Below, piece after piece: positions 1-8,220 of a stretch of 64,000 nucleotides of DNA. The position numbers and the translations under genes are program-made. The notes beneath the pieces were generated by a model. The model searched no databases. It saw nothing but the letters and a program-made list of their open reading frames with translations, and was not told where the DNA came from. The DNA lies in the NCBI RefSeq assembly GCF_024171735.1, contig NZ_JAMTCH010000003.1:1-64000 (forward strand), written 5' to 3'. Source of the stretch: Prauserella alba. Lineage in GTDB: Bacteria > Actinomycetota > Actinomycetes > Mycobacteriales > Pseudonocardiaceae. Each line of letters starts with the position of its first letter. The first letter of the stretch is position 1.

Positions 1-131
1 CCTAGATGAGGTCTCCCACCCGTGATGGGTTAAGGCCCCCAAGAGATGATTGGGTTGATAGGCCAGACATGGAAGCGCAGTAATGTGTGTTGGAGTGGAC
101 TGGTACTAATCGGCCGAGGACTTGCCCACGA
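1..131 (+). rRNA. rrl: 23S ribosomal RNA, 3' end (partial)
   Basis: This is the last part of the large-subunit rRNA. The conserved 3' segment with GGTACTAATCGGCCGAGGAC at 103-122 is the usual closing stretch of actinobacterial 23S rRNA. The rest of the gene lies left of the window. The exact mature 3' end is estimated from that motif. A spacer of roughly 90 bases separates it from the 5S gene. Confidence 0.95.
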
Positions 132-223
132 AGATGCTACGCACCCACTCTACGATCCTGAAACACCACACCACCCCACACGCGGGTGTGTGGGGAAGCG
201 ACAGCATGTGTTGTTTCGTAGTG

Positions 224-340
224 TTTCGGTGGTGATAGCGGTAGGGGTACGCCCGGTCCCATTCCGAACCCGGAAGCTAAGCCTGCCAGCGCCGATGGTA
301 CTGCATCCGAAGGGGTGTGGGAGAGTAGGACACCGCCGAA
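224..340 (+). rRNA. rrf: 5S ribosomal RNA
   Basis: The sequence carries the 5S core, including GTCCCATTCCGAACCCGGAA around 256-275, and terminal strands TTTCGGTGGT and the CACCGCCGAA region that pair. Its length of about 117 bases is normal. It is the last gene of the rRNA operon and is followed by a strong hairpin. Confidence 0.95.
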
Positions 341-349
341 CTTAACCAC

Positions 350-427
350 AAAAGAAGGGGCCTGTCGGCTCGAGAACCACCCCGTCCTCGGGGTCACGGT
401 CTCGCCGACAGGCCCCTCTTCTTTTGT
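350..427 (+). terminator. rRNA operon terminator
   Basis: A long inverted repeat places AAAAGAAGGGGCCTGTCGG (350-368) against its near-complement at about 408-427, which contains CCGACAGGCCCC and ends in a T-rich run (CTCTTCTTTTG). It directly follows the 5S gene and is a strong intrinsic terminator. Confidence 0.85.
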
Positions 428-590
428 GCTCTATACACAACACCACACCACACCACGTGCACCGCCGGAGGACGAGATCCCATTCCGTTACCGCTGCGGC
501 TGAGCCGAACACTCGTACGTCGGCCGGGTCGGTTGACGGCTGCGTCCGTTGACGATCCGGTGCGTATTCCGTTGGGCGGAGCCGATGCAT

Positions 591-628
591 TGTGCGGATA
601 AGGCTCGATTGTGTGGATAAGGTTCGGA
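591..628 (+). repeat. 19-bp imperfect tandem repeat upstream of the lipoprotein gene
   Basis: Two abutting copies, TGTGCGGATAAGGCTCGAT (591-609) and TGTGTGGATAAGGTTCGGA (610-628), differ at a few positions. The second contains the DnaA-box 9-mer on the minus strand. The 428-707 interval shows no gene. The repeat could be a regulatory site for the lipoprotein gene, but no regulator is known from the sequence. Confidence 0.5.
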
Positions 629-707
629 TGGGCGAGCCGGTCGAGAAGAACGCGGGGTCGGAAAAGGCCGGTCGATGAGAGAGGTCTGTCCGTGGGAGGA
701 GGAATCG

Positions 708-1253
708 GTGGACAAGATCCGCGCAGTCAGTCTGGCGACCGCAACGCTGGCCTTCACCCTGGGTCTGTCGGGGTGTGGTGGCGCCGGCGAGGACGAAACG
801 CCCACCGGCGGTAACGCGGAAACGACCCAGACGGGCAACAGGTCCCACGGATCACCCTCCGATGCGGAAACCCAGAGTAGGAACACGGCCGATAACCAGA
901 GCGGGAACACGTCGGCGCTGACGATCCAGGCGACGGGCCACGGACCGTTCGGGTTGACCACCTCCGGTCGGCCCGAAGGGACGAGCGAACGGCAGACAGG
1001 AAAACTCATCGTCGGCCCGGGAAGCTGCCTGGCCCTCCAATCCGAAGGCCGGCCGCGGCTGCTGGTGTTCGGCGGCGATGCAGACTTCGTCCTTCGCGGA
1101 GACCGGCCGTCCGTGACCACACCCGCACTGGGCACCACGGCCGCCGGCGAGCACCTCGAGGTCGCGGCGACGTCCGTGGCGAGCGGTGACGTCACGGGAG
1201 TCCCGCGACGATGCACGCACGGCTCGGCCGAGACTGTGCTCGTGATCGGCTGA
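708..1253 (+). CDS. putative lipoprotein of unknown function
   Basis: A 181-residue protein with a lipoprotein signal: a short basic start, a hydrophobic stretch and the lipobox LSGC near residue 25. The mature part opens with a Gly/Asp/Thr-rich linker typical of cell-surface lipoproteins. The remainder resembles small actinobacterial lipoproteins with a compact beta domain, but I do not recognise a specific family. The GTG at 708 is chosen because GGGAGGAGG sits a few bases upstream; an ATG at 675 would add a charged extension that spoils the signal peptide. It is transcribed away from the rRNA operon and toward the amidotransferase gene. Surface location is inferred from the lipobox; the function is unknown. 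Confidence 0.75.
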   Translation: MDKIRAVSLATATLAFTLGLSGCGGAGEDETPTGGNAETTQTGNRSHGSPSDAETQSRNTADNQSGNTSALTIQATGHGPFGLTTSGRPEGTSERQTGKLIVGPGSCLALQSEGRPRLLVFGGDADFVLRGDRPSVTTPALGTTAAGEHLEVAATSVASGDVTGVPRRCTHGSAETVLVIG

Positions 1254-1349
1254 CGGCCCGCCGACTTTCCTCACCGGTGGGAACGGCAGACCACCAGGCC
1301 CAATCGCCGGACGCGTTCACGTGTCCGATCGACCGGTGAAGATCGGGCA

Positions 1350-1355
1350 TAGACT
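1350..1355 (+). promoter_or_regulatory. -10 box of a leaderless promoter (amidotransferase)
   Basis: TAGACT ends six bases before the GTG at 1362, the spacing expected when transcription starts at the start codon itself. No Shine-Dalgarno sequence is present. Confidence 0.55.
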
Positions 1356-1361
1356 GGCCGC

Positions 1362-2114
1362 GTGAGTACGCGGATCTTGGTGGTGCAGCCGGACGGGTCG
1401 GTCCCGGTGGGCGCGCTCGGCGACTGGTTGACCGAAGCGGGCGCGACACTCGATGTGAAGCTGGCCGGCGTCGACGACATCCCCGCGGACGCCGACGAGT
1501 ACGACGGCGTCGTGTGCCTCGGCGGTGGGATGGGTGCGTTCGACGACGAGGCTCACCCGTACCTCGCCGACATTCGGATGCTGCTGAGCAGAACCACCGC
1601 GGCCGGCGTCGCGACACTCGGCGTGTGCCTCGGCGGGCAACTGCTCGCCGCCGCGACAGGCGGCGTGGTGCGCCCCGGGCCGCAGGGCCCGGAGGCCGGG
1701 CCGCAACTCGTGTCGAAGAAGGACGCGGCGTGGAAGGACCCGCTGTTCGCCGAGCTGCCACTGATGCAGGACGTCCTGGAGTTCCACCGGGACGTCATCG
1801 ACACGTTGCCCACGGCGGCGACGTTGCTCGCGTCGACGCCGCTGTACCCGCATCAGGCGTTCCGCATCGGCAGGCGCGCCTACGGGCTGCAGTTCCACAT
1901 CGAAACGACCCGCGACATCGTCGACGCATGGGTGGCTCGATCCCCCGACGTGGCGGCCGCGGCCAAACCCGGTGCGTTCGACGCCGACACGGTGGACCGC
2001 ATGCACGCCGACATCGACGAGACGTGGCGGCCGTTCGCACGCCGCTTCGTCGACCTCGCAGCCGGCAGGCTCCGCGCCGCGGAGGACCCACGGCGCGGAC
2101 TGCCGTTGGCCTGA
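1362..2114 (+). CDS. class I glutamine amidotransferase-like protein (GuaA-type GATase domain)
   Basis: A 250-residue stand-alone class I glutamine amidotransferase. The nucleophile elbow GVCLGGQ puts the catalytic Cys at residue 89, and the FHIET motif gives the His/Glu pair at 179 and 181, so the triad looks complete. Such proteins hydrolyse glutamine or a related gamma-glutamyl amide and usually deliver ammonia to a partner, but no synthetase partner is encoded next door. The start is GTG 1362, placed by a TAGACT box six bases upstream. It precedes glnE in the same direction, which fits a nitrogen-metabolism context, although the true substrate is not evident. It could instead act as a gamma-glutamyl hydrolase. 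Confidence 0.85.
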   Translation: MSTRILVVQPDGSVPVGALGDWLTEAGATLDVKLAGVDDIPADADEYDGVVCLGGGMGAFDDEAHPYLADIRMLLSRTTAAGVATLGVCLGGQLLAAATGGVVRPGPQGPEAGPQLVSKKDAAWKDPLFAELPLMQDVLEFHRDVIDTLPTAATLLASTPLYPHQAFRIGRRAYGLQFHIETTRDIVDAWVARSPDVAAAAKPGAFDADTVDRMHADIDETWRPFARRFVDLAAGRLRAAEDPRRGLPLA

Positions 2115-2159
2115 GGACACCTGGCCCGACTGCACCATCCGTGTCACCGCTGGCCGGAC

Positions 2160-2165
2160 TACGGT
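2160..2165 (+). promoter_or_regulatory. -10 box of glnE promoter
   Basis: TACGGT lies eight bases before the glnE ATG, giving a leaderless or nearly leaderless transcript. A weak AGGAG overlaps the gap. Confidence 0.5.
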
Positions 2166-2173
2166 AGGAGCCG

Positions 2174-5140
2174 ATGGTAGACAGCGTTCGTCCCGCGGCC
2201 TCGACGGCCAGGTTCGGTTTCACCTCGGACCATGCCGCCGCCGAACTGCACGCCGCGGGGTGGTGGACCGACACCGGGCCGGTCTCCGGCGCCGAACCGG
2301 TACTCGCGGCGCTCGCCAACGCCCCCGACCCGGACCTGGCGCTGCGCACCATCGACCGCATCCGCGAGGCCGACCGTGACGGCTGGGCCGACCTCGACAC
2401 GGCGCTGCGCAGCGACCCGGTCATGCGCGGGAAGCTGCTCGCCGTCGTCGGTTCCTCCACGGCGCTGGGCGACTACCTCGTCGGCTCACCGGGCCAGTGG
2501 CGCCGGCTCGCCACCCCGACGGCGGCCGCCGAGTACGCCGCGCAGTTGCAGGCTTCGGTCCGCTCCGACGGCGAGGTCATGACCGGTCCCGCCGCCGAGC
2601 AGGCACTGCGCAGGGCATACCGGGGGCTGGTGCTGGAGATCGCCGGGGCCGACCTCGGTCACCTCGTCGAATCGCAGGTGGAAGCGGCGACGTTCGTGCA
2701 CACGACCCACGCGCTGACGGCCGCCGCCGACGCCGCGTTGCAGGCGGGGCTGACCGTGGCCGCCCGTGAGACGCGGGACGCCGCCGACGCCACGCTCGCC
2801 GTGATCGCCATGGGCAAATGCGGTGGTCATGAACTGAACTACGTCAGCGACGTCGACGTGGTGTTCGTCGGCGACGGCGACCTGCAGGTCGGCACCCGGT
2901 TGGCGACCGCGATGATGCGGATCGTCGGCAAGGCGTGCTTCGAGGTCGACGCGGCACTGCGGCCCGAAGGCAAAGCAGGCGCGCTGGTGCGCACACTCGA
3001 CGGCCACGAGGCGTACTACAAGAAGTGGGCGCGCACGTGGGAGTTCCAGGCGCTGCTCAAGGCCCGCCCCGCCGCGGGCGACGCCGAGCTGGGCCGCAGG
3101 TACGCCGAGCTCGTCGCACCGATGGTGTGGGCCGCCGCGGAGCGCGACAACTTCGTCGCCGACGTGCAGCACATGCGCCGCCGCGTGGAGAAGCACATCC
3201 CCGCCGAGATCGCCGATCGGGAGTTGAAACTCGGCCGGGGCGGCCTGCGTGACGTCGAGTTCGCGGTGCAGCTGCTGCAACTGGTGCACGGTCGGGTCGA
3301 CCACGAGCTGCGGTCGGCCTCCACACTCGACGCGCTCGCCGCACTCGGCACCGGCGGCTACGTCGCGAGAACCGACGCCGAGGAGATGGCCGAGTCGTAC
3401 GAGTTCCTCCGCGTCCTCGAGCACCGCCTGCAGCTGCGCGCGTTGCGCCGCACCCACCTGTACCCGGAACCCGACGACACCGCTGCATTGCGATGGCTGG
3501 CCAGGGCTTCGGGTATCCGTTCGTCGCGGGCGCGGTCCCGCGCCGAACAGCTCGACCACGAGTTCCGCAAGCACGTCGGGCGGATCCGCCGACTGCACGA
3601 GAAGCTGTTCTACCGGCCGTTGCTGGAGGCCGTTGCGCGGGTGCCCAGCGCGGCGCTCCGGTTGACGGCGAAACAGGCGCAGCAGCGCCTCACCGCGCTC
3701 GGGTTCGCCTCCCCGGAAGGCGCGCTGCAGCACATTCGTGCGCTCACCACCGGGGTGAGCAGGCGCGCGGCGATTCAACAGACGTTGCTTCCCGTGTTGC
3801 TGGATCTGTTGGCCGACACCCCGGAACCGGACGGTGGGCTGCTGGCCTACCGGCGCGTGTCCGAGGAGCTGGCCGACACGCCGTGGTACCTGCGCGTACT
3901 GCGGGACGAGGCGGCCGTCGTGGAGAACCTCGCGACGCTGCTGGGCACGTCACGGCTCGTTCCCGACCTGCTGGTGCGGGCGCCCGAGGTGCTGCACATG
4001 CTCGGCGACGCCGAACGTCTCCGCGACCGCCCGCCCACGGAGACGGCGACGTCACTGCGGGCGGCGGCACGCCGGCAGCCGGGGTTGGACGCCGCGGTCG
4101 CGACGGCGCGGTCGCTGCGCAGGCACGAGCTGTTGCGCGTCGCGTGTGCGGACGTGCTCGGACTGCTGGACGTGCCGTCGGTGTGCGATGCGTTGTCGTC
4201 GGTGTGGGCGGCGGTGCTGCAGGCAGCGCTTGAAGCTGCGACCCGGTACCAGCAGGCGCAGGCCGGTGGCGTGCCCGCGCGGATCGCCGTGATCGGCATG
4301 GGCAGGCTCGGCGGCGGCGAACTCGGCTACGGTTCCGACGCCGACGTCCTGTTCGTGTGCGAGCGCGGCGAGAACGCCACCGACGAACAGGCGCTCAAAT
4401 TCGCCACGACCGTCGCCGAGACGGTGCGCAGCATGCTCGGCGCACCGTCCCAGGACCCGGCGCTGGAGGTCGACGCCAACCTTCGCCCCGAGGGACGCAG
4501 CGGACCGCTGGTGCGGACGTTCGAGTCCTATCGGGCGTACTACGAACGCTGGGGCGAGGTGTGGGAGTCGCAGGCGTTGCTGCGGGCGCGGTTCCTCGCC
4601 GGTGACACCGACCTCGGTGACCGGTTCGTCGCCGCGATCGACCCGTTCCGGTACCCGGAGGGCGGGCTCGACGCGGCCAAACTCCGGGAGGTGCGCCGGA
4701 TCAAGGCCCGGGTCGACACGGAGCGTATGCCGCGCGGCGCCGACCCGACGATGCACACGAAACTCGGCCGCGGCGGGCTGGCCGACGTCGAGTGGACCGT
4801 CCAGCTGGCCCAACTGCGGTATGCGCACGACCTTCCGCAGTTGCGGACCACGTCGACGCCTGCGGCGCTCGATGCGATGGCCGAGGCCGGTCTCGCCGCC
4901 CACGAGGACGTCGAGGCGCTGCGCGAGGCGTGGTTGCTGGCCACCAGGGCGCGCAACGCGGCGATGCTGGTCCGGGGCAAGGCCGTCGACCAGTTGCCGA
5001 CCTCGGGTCGTGAGCTGACCGCGGTGGCGAGCCTGTTCGGCTACGGCGTGGATGACGACGCGGGCGAGTTCCTCGACGCGTACCGGAAGACGACCCGACG
5101 GGCGCACGCCGTCGTCGAGCGGCTGTTCTACGAGCAGTGA
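2174..5140 (+). CDS. glnE: bifunctional glutamine synthetase adenylyltransferase/adenylyl-removing enzyme
   Basis: A 988-residue two-lobed nucleotidyltransferase that transfers AMP to, and removes it from, a tyrosine on glutamine synthetase. Both catalytic halves are visible: the first has GKCGGHELNYVSDVDVVFV near residues 215-235 and the second has GRLGGGELGYGSDADVLFV near 710-730. Each has the G-x11-D-x-D signature and is followed by the conserved R-PEG region. The length matches actinobacterial GlnE. Its likely substrate, type I glutamine synthetase with an adenylation tyrosine, is encoded about 8 kb downstream on the other strand, as in mycobacteria where glnE and glnA1 are also close. 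The start ATG 2174 follows a TACGGT box. Cytoplasmic; family assignment is firm. Confidence 0.97.
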   Translation: MVDSVRPAASTARFGFTSDHAAAELHAAGWWTDTGPVSGAEPVLAALANAPDPDLALRTIDRIREADRDGWADLDTALRSDPVMRGKLLAVVGSSTALGDYLVGSPGQWRRLATPTAAAEYAAQLQASVRSDGEVMTGPAAEQALRRAYRGLVLEIAGADLGHLVESQVEAATFVHTTHALTAAADAALQAGLTVAARETRDAADATLAVIAMGKCGGHELNYVSDVDVVFVGDGDLQVGTRLATAMMRIVGKACFEVDAALRPEGKAGALVRTLDGHEAYYKKWARTWEFQALLKARPAAGDAELGRRYAELVAPMVWAAAERDNFVADVQHMRRRVEKHIPAEIADRELKLGRGGLRDVEFAVQLLQLVHGRVDHELRSASTLDALAALGTGGYVARTDAEEMAESYEFLRVLEHRLQLRALRRTHLYPEPDDTAALRWLARASGIRSSRARSRAEQLDHEFRKHVGRIRRLHEKLFYRPLLEAVARVPSAALRLTAKQAQQRLTALGFASPEGALQHIRALTTGVSRRAAIQQTLLPVLLDLLADTPEPDGGLLAYRRVSEELADTPWYLRVLRDEAAVVENLATLLGTSRLVPDLLVRAPEVLHMLGDAERLRDRPPTETATSLRAAARRQPGLDAAVATARSLRRHELLRVACADVLGLLDVPSVCDALSSVWAAVLQAALEAATRYQQAQAGGVPARIAVIGMGRLGGGELGYGSDADVLFVCERGENATDEQALKFATTVAETVRSMLGAPSQDPALEVDANLRPEGRSGPLVRTFESYRAYYERWGEVWESQALLRARFLAGDTDLGDRFVAAIDPFRYPEGGLDAAKLREVRRIKARVDTERMPRGADPTMHTKLGRGGLADVEWTVQLAQLRYAHDLPQLRTTSTPAALDAMAEAGLAAHEDVEALREAWLLATRARNAAMLVRGKAVDQLPTSGRELTAVASLFGYGVDDDAGEFLDAYRKTTRRAHAVVERLFYEQ

Positions 5141-5196
5141 CGGTGGCGTGGTGAGCGGCTGCTCACCTTCGGGGGACCGGTCTCGCCCGCGCCGTT

Positions 5197-5202
5197 TACG
5201 GT
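5197..5202 (+). promoter_or_regulatory. -10 box of leaderless promoter (thioesterase)
   Basis: TACGGT ends seven bases before GTG 5210, which decides that start over the GTG at 5201 lying inside the box region. Confidence 0.55.
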
Positions 5203-5209
5203 GGCACGT

Positions 5210-5641
5210 GTGACTGAGCGTGAACCCTTCTCGATCCAGGCCAAGGTCCGCACGTACGAGCTGGACCCGAACGGCCACCTGAACCATGCCGTGTACCACC
5301 AGTACGGCGAGGTCGCGCGCACCGAGCTCGCGGTCGCCGCGGGTGTCACCGAGGGGCTCATCAAGCAGGGCATCGGCATCGTGATGCTGGAATCGCACAT
5401 CCGGTTCCGCAGGGAACTGCGCTTCGGTGACGAGGCCACCGTGTCGTGCGTGGCCCGGTTCGAGGAGGACAAGAAGGTCTTCTGGATGGACAACGTGATC
5501 ACCAAGCTCGACGGCACGGTCTCCGCAGAGATCGAGTCCACCCTCGGCCTGATGGACCTGGAGAAGCGCAAGCTCGTGCCCGCCCCGATGGAACGCATCC
5601 GCGACGCGGGTGTCGATCTGGACCTGCTGCGCGGCAGCTGA
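5210..5641 (+). CDS. hotdog-fold acyl-CoA thioesterase (4HBT family)
   Basis: A 143-residue single hotdog domain related to 4-hydroxybenzoyl-CoA thioesterase and YbgC. The family motif is clear at residues 19-30 (DPNGHLNHAVYH), with Asp19 as the likely catalytic acid. Such enzymes hydrolyse short or aromatic acyl-CoA esters in the cytoplasm, often as tetramers. The gene stands alone between glnE and a terminator, so its substrate cannot be told from context. GTG 5210 is preferred because of the -10 box seven bases upstream; GTG 5201 would add three residues. Confidence 0.85.
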   Translation: MTEREPFSIQAKVRTYELDPNGHLNHAVYHQYGEVARTELAVAAGVTEGLIKQGIGIVMLESHIRFRRELRFGDEATVSCVARFEEDKKVFWMDNVITKLDGTVSAEIESTLGLMDLEKRKLVPAPMERIRDAGVDLDLLRGS

Positions 5642-5669
5642 ACCCCAACGCCAGTTCCGAGCCTGCCCG

Positions 5670-5702
5670 AGCGCCGACGCGAGCCACGCCCGCGTCGGCG
5701 CT
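5670..5702 (+). terminator. intrinsic terminator between thioesterase and symporter genes
   Basis: A perfect 12-bp stem, AGCGCCGACGCG (5670-5681) with CGCGTCGGCGCT (5691-5702), nine-base loop, followed by TCTCGTG. It sits between convergent genes and may serve both strands. Confidence 0.75.
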
Positions 5703-5766
5703 TCTCGTGTGAGGAAGAGCCCGCCGGCCGCGAACCGGGTCGGTGGCTCGTGGCGTGCTCGGTAAC

Positions 5767-7233
5767 TCAGCGCGTCGGCTCGGCGTCCGCCGCCGCCTCG
5801 TCGGTTGCCTGGGTGGCCAGCCAGGCGTCCCGCACGTCGTCGTCACGGCCGGACGAGGTCACCAGGCTGACCGCGATGGTGAGCAGGAACGATGCCGGCA
5901 GCCCGATCAGCACCTCCGAGGACGTGGGCAGGTCCATCGTGAAGGCGAGGCCGAACAGTACGGCACCGCCGACCATCCCGGCCCCTGCGCCGGCCGCGGT
6001 AGTGCGACGCCACCAGATGCCGAGCACCATCGGGGCGAAGAACGCGGACGCCAGCAGTGCCACCGCGGCGGTGTACAGCACGATCAGGAACTCCGGCGGG
6101 TTGATCGCCAGCAGAATGCACAGGATCCCGATCACCCAGGTCGCGACCTGCGTCACCCGGATGACCTCCTTCTGGCCGGCCTGCGGGCGCAGGATGCCGC
6201 GGTAGAGGTCGTGGCCGATGGCGGAGTTACAGGCCATCAGCAGTCCCGCGGTGGTGGACATGATCGCGGCGAGTACGGCGGCGGCCAGCACACCCTGGCC
6301 GACCGGGCCGAAGACACGGTCGGCCAGGGTGAGGAAGAGGGCATCGGGATCGGTGACGTCCGCGTTCGGCAGCAGCGTCGCGGCCGCAGGCACGAGGACA
6401 ATGGCGACGATGAGCATCATGACGCCGTAAAGCAGCATCGCGGTGTTGAGGGAGACTCGTGCGGACCGGACGTTGCGCGCGGAGTAGACCCGCATGATCA
6501 CGTGCGGCAGCACCGAGATCGCGGTCGCCCAGGTCAGGAAGGCGCCGACATAGGACCAGGTCGAGTGGGCATCGGCGGCGCCGGTGAGTGCCGGGTACGC
6601 CTCCAGGGTGGCGTTCCATGCGGTCGGGAAGTCGCCCATCGCGCTGAACGCGGCGACGCCGAGGCCGACCATGCAGGAGAACAGCAGGATTCCCTGGAAG
6701 ATGTCGTTCCAGGTCACCGACAGGAAGCCGCCGATGGAGACGTAGAGGACGAAGACGAGGCCCGCGACCCACAGCGCGGTCTGGTAGTCCCAGCCGAGCA
6801 GATGGCCCGCGACGATGGCGGAGCCCTTCAGCTGCGAAATGATGTAGGCGCTGCTGGCGACCACGACGAGCACCGGCACCACCACGCGCATCATTGGACT
6901 GTCGAACCGGGAGTTGAAGAAGTCGGGCACGGTGTACTTGCCCAATCTCCTCAGGGGCCGGGCGACCAGCACCGACGCCACCACGAATCCCACCGGGGCG
7001 CCGGCGACCAGGGCGGCGGCAAACGGGAATCCCAGCGCCAGGGCGCTGCCCACGCTCGCCATCACCGAGCCACCACTGGCCAGCGAGGCGATGAACGCCC
7101 ACGAGTTCACGAAGGTGCCCAGGCTGCGGCCGGCGACGAAGAACTCGTCGGTGGAGTGGCGCACCCTGCGGTAGGCGACCATGCCGATCGCGATGAGGAC
7201 GAGGAAGTAGCCGAGGACGATCATCAGGGTCAT
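5767..7233 (-). CDS. sodium:solute symporter family transporter
   Basis: A 488-residue integral membrane protein of the SSS family (PutP/PanF/ActP type) with about thirteen hydrophobic segments beginning at residue 3. Landmarks are the TDEFFVAGRSLG region after the first helix, the unwound-helix region around SLASGGSVMASVG, and SVTWNDIFQG in the middle. It should import a carboxylate, amino acid or vitamin-like solute with sodium. It starts three bases after the stop of a 63-residue membrane protein, so the two are surely co-transcribed. The neighbouring TetR regulator, acyl-CoA ligase and carboxylase suggest an organic acid substrate, which is inference. The C-terminal tail is acidic and cytoplasmic. 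Confidence 0.92.
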   Translation of the reverse strand: MTLMIVLGYFLVLIAIGMVAYRRVRHSTDEFFVAGRSLGTFVNSWAFIASLASGGSVMASVGSALALGFPFAAALVAGAPVGFVVASVLVARPLRRLGKYTVPDFFNSRFDSPMMRVVVPVLVVVASSAYIISQLKGSAIVAGHLLGWDYQTALWVAGLVFVLYVSIGGFLSVTWNDIFQGILLFSCMVGLGVAAFSAMGDFPTAWNATLEAYPALTGAADAHSTWSYVGAFLTWATAISVLPHVIMRVYSARNVRSARVSLNTAMLLYGVMMLIVAIVLVPAAATLLPNADVTDPDALFLTLADRVFGPVGQGVLAAAVLAAIMSTTAGLLMACNSAIGHDLYRGILRPQAGQKEVIRVTQVATWVIGILCILLAINPPEFLIVLYTAAVALLASAFFAPMVLGIWWRRTTAAGAGAGMVGGAVLFGLAFTMDLPTSSEVLIGLPASFLLTIAVSLVTSSGRDDDVRDAWLATQATDEAAADAEPTR

Positions 7234-7236
7234 CGG

Positions 7237-7428
7237 TCAGTCCTCCTTCGACCGCAACGCAAGGATGAGACCGCCGACCGGTGCGGCGACCATGGTGAAC
7301 CAGAGCAGCCAGGCGATCAGGGCGACGCCGGCGATCTCGACGTCGTCGAACAGCGGTGTGAGGGCGACGGCGGCCAGCGCGGTGATGCCGACCAGCAGGC
7401 CGATCTCGCCGCGAGTCGCGGTGGGCAT
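7237..7428 (-). CDS. small two-helix membrane protein, symporter partner
   Basis: A 63-residue protein with two hydrophobic segments (about residues 9-23 and 31-58), ending in a short basic/acidic tail. It is encoded immediately upstream of the symporter with a three-base gap. Several SSS transporters are paired with such mini-proteins (the YhdT/PanF and DUF485 arrangements are known precedents), so a role in assembly or stability of the symporter is likely. I cannot assign it to a named family. ATG 7428 is the first methionine that excludes a poorly composed upstream extension. Confidence 0.7.
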   Translation of the reverse strand: MPTATRGEIGLLVGITALAAVALTPLFDDVEIAGVALIAWLLWFTMVAAPVGGLILALRSKED

Positions 7429-7496
7429 GGCACGGGACACGAGGGCCTCGCTCTCGGGGATACGGGGAACACGGGTGGGTGCGGTGACGCGCCGAC

Positions 7497-8120
7497 TCAG
7501 GCCCGGTCGTCCAGGCCGACCAGACGCAGGAACATGGCGGTCAGGTCGGCAATGGCCTGTTCGCGGAGACCGGGTTCGCTGCGAACCAGTGGTGCGAAGT
7601 TGGCGACCATGCCGCCGCCGGCCCGGGCGATCGCGTCGGGCGAGGCCGCCGGATCGAGGACGCCACGCTCCGTCTGTCGGCGGACGTAGCGCGCGGTGCG
7701 CTCCCGGGAACGGGTGTGGAACTGCTCCCACAGCGCCTCCATCTCCGGGTCCACCAGCGACTGGTGTTCCAGCACGGTGAGGAAGGCGAGGTTGGCGGTG
7801 TAGGCGTCGAGGTAGGCGGCGTTCGTCGCCTCGGCGACGGCCCTGACGTCGTCGGCGTCGATCTCGCCGAGGTCCTGCGCCGCGACCATCCGGTCGCGGA
7901 CCTGCTGGGCGACCACGCCGAACACCTCCTGTTTGGAGGCGAAGTAGACGTAGAAGGTGGCGCGCGAGACGCCGGCATCCTCGGTGATCCGGTCGATGGT
8001 GGTGCGGGCGTACCCGAGGTTCTCGAAGGTCCGTTGTGCGGCGGCGACGAGAGTGGCCCGGGTGGCGCTGTCGGCACGGTCGTACTTCTCTCGGGTTGCC
8101 CATGGCTGCTGTGTGACCAC
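7497..8120 (-). CDS. TetR/AcrR family transcriptional regulator
   Basis: A 207-residue repressor with an N-terminal TetR helix-turn-helix at roughly residues 20-60 (RTTIDRITEDAGVSRATFYVYF) and an all-helical ligand domain. The GTG at 8120 is chosen because the minus strand has TTGACA at 8156-8151, then 17 bases, then TCTTAT, then seven bases to this GTG. An ATG at 8141 would lie upstream of the predicted transcript start, inside the operator. A palindrome at 8135-8156 overlaps this promoter and the divergent carboxylase promoter, so it probably represses itself and the carboxylase/ligase operon, with an acyl-CoA or the transported acid as ligand. The ligand is inferred from the neighbours. 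Confidence 0.88.
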   Translation of the reverse strand: MVTQQPWATREKYDRADSATRATLVAAAQRTFENLGYARTTIDRITEDAGVSRATFYVYFASKQEVFGVVAQQVRDRMVAAQDLGEIDADDVRAVAEATNAAYLDAYTANLAFLTVLEHQSLVDPEMEALWEQFHTRSRERTARYVRRQTERGVLDPAASPDAIARAGGGMVANFAPLVRSEPGLREQAIADLTAMFLRLVGLDDRA

Positions 8121-8134
8121 GGACACAATAAGAG

Positions 8135-8156
8135 TTGACATTGGCGTCAATGTCAA
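8135..8156. promoter_or_regulatory. palindromic TetR operator in divergent promoter
   Basis: TTGACATTG (8135-8143) and CAATGTCAA (8148-8156) form a perfect nine-base inverted repeat with a four-base centre. The outer TTGACA on each strand doubles as a -35 element: minus strand for the tetR gene (-10 TCTTAT), plus strand for the carboxylase (possible -10 TAGGGT at 8160-8165). Binding here would block both promoters. Confidence 0.75.
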
Positions 8157-8220
8157 ACGTAGGGTGTGAGCCAGCTCATGTCCCGAGTGGAGCCGGGTCG
8201 AGCCACCACGACTCGATGCG

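Noticed and set aside
46-345. Frame across the end of the rRNA operon
   Set aside because: Covers 23S and 5S rRNA sequence and cannot be coding.
5743-7689. 648-codon plus-strand frame
   Set aside because: Shadow of the symporter gene on the other strand; His/Asp/Gly-rich without domain.
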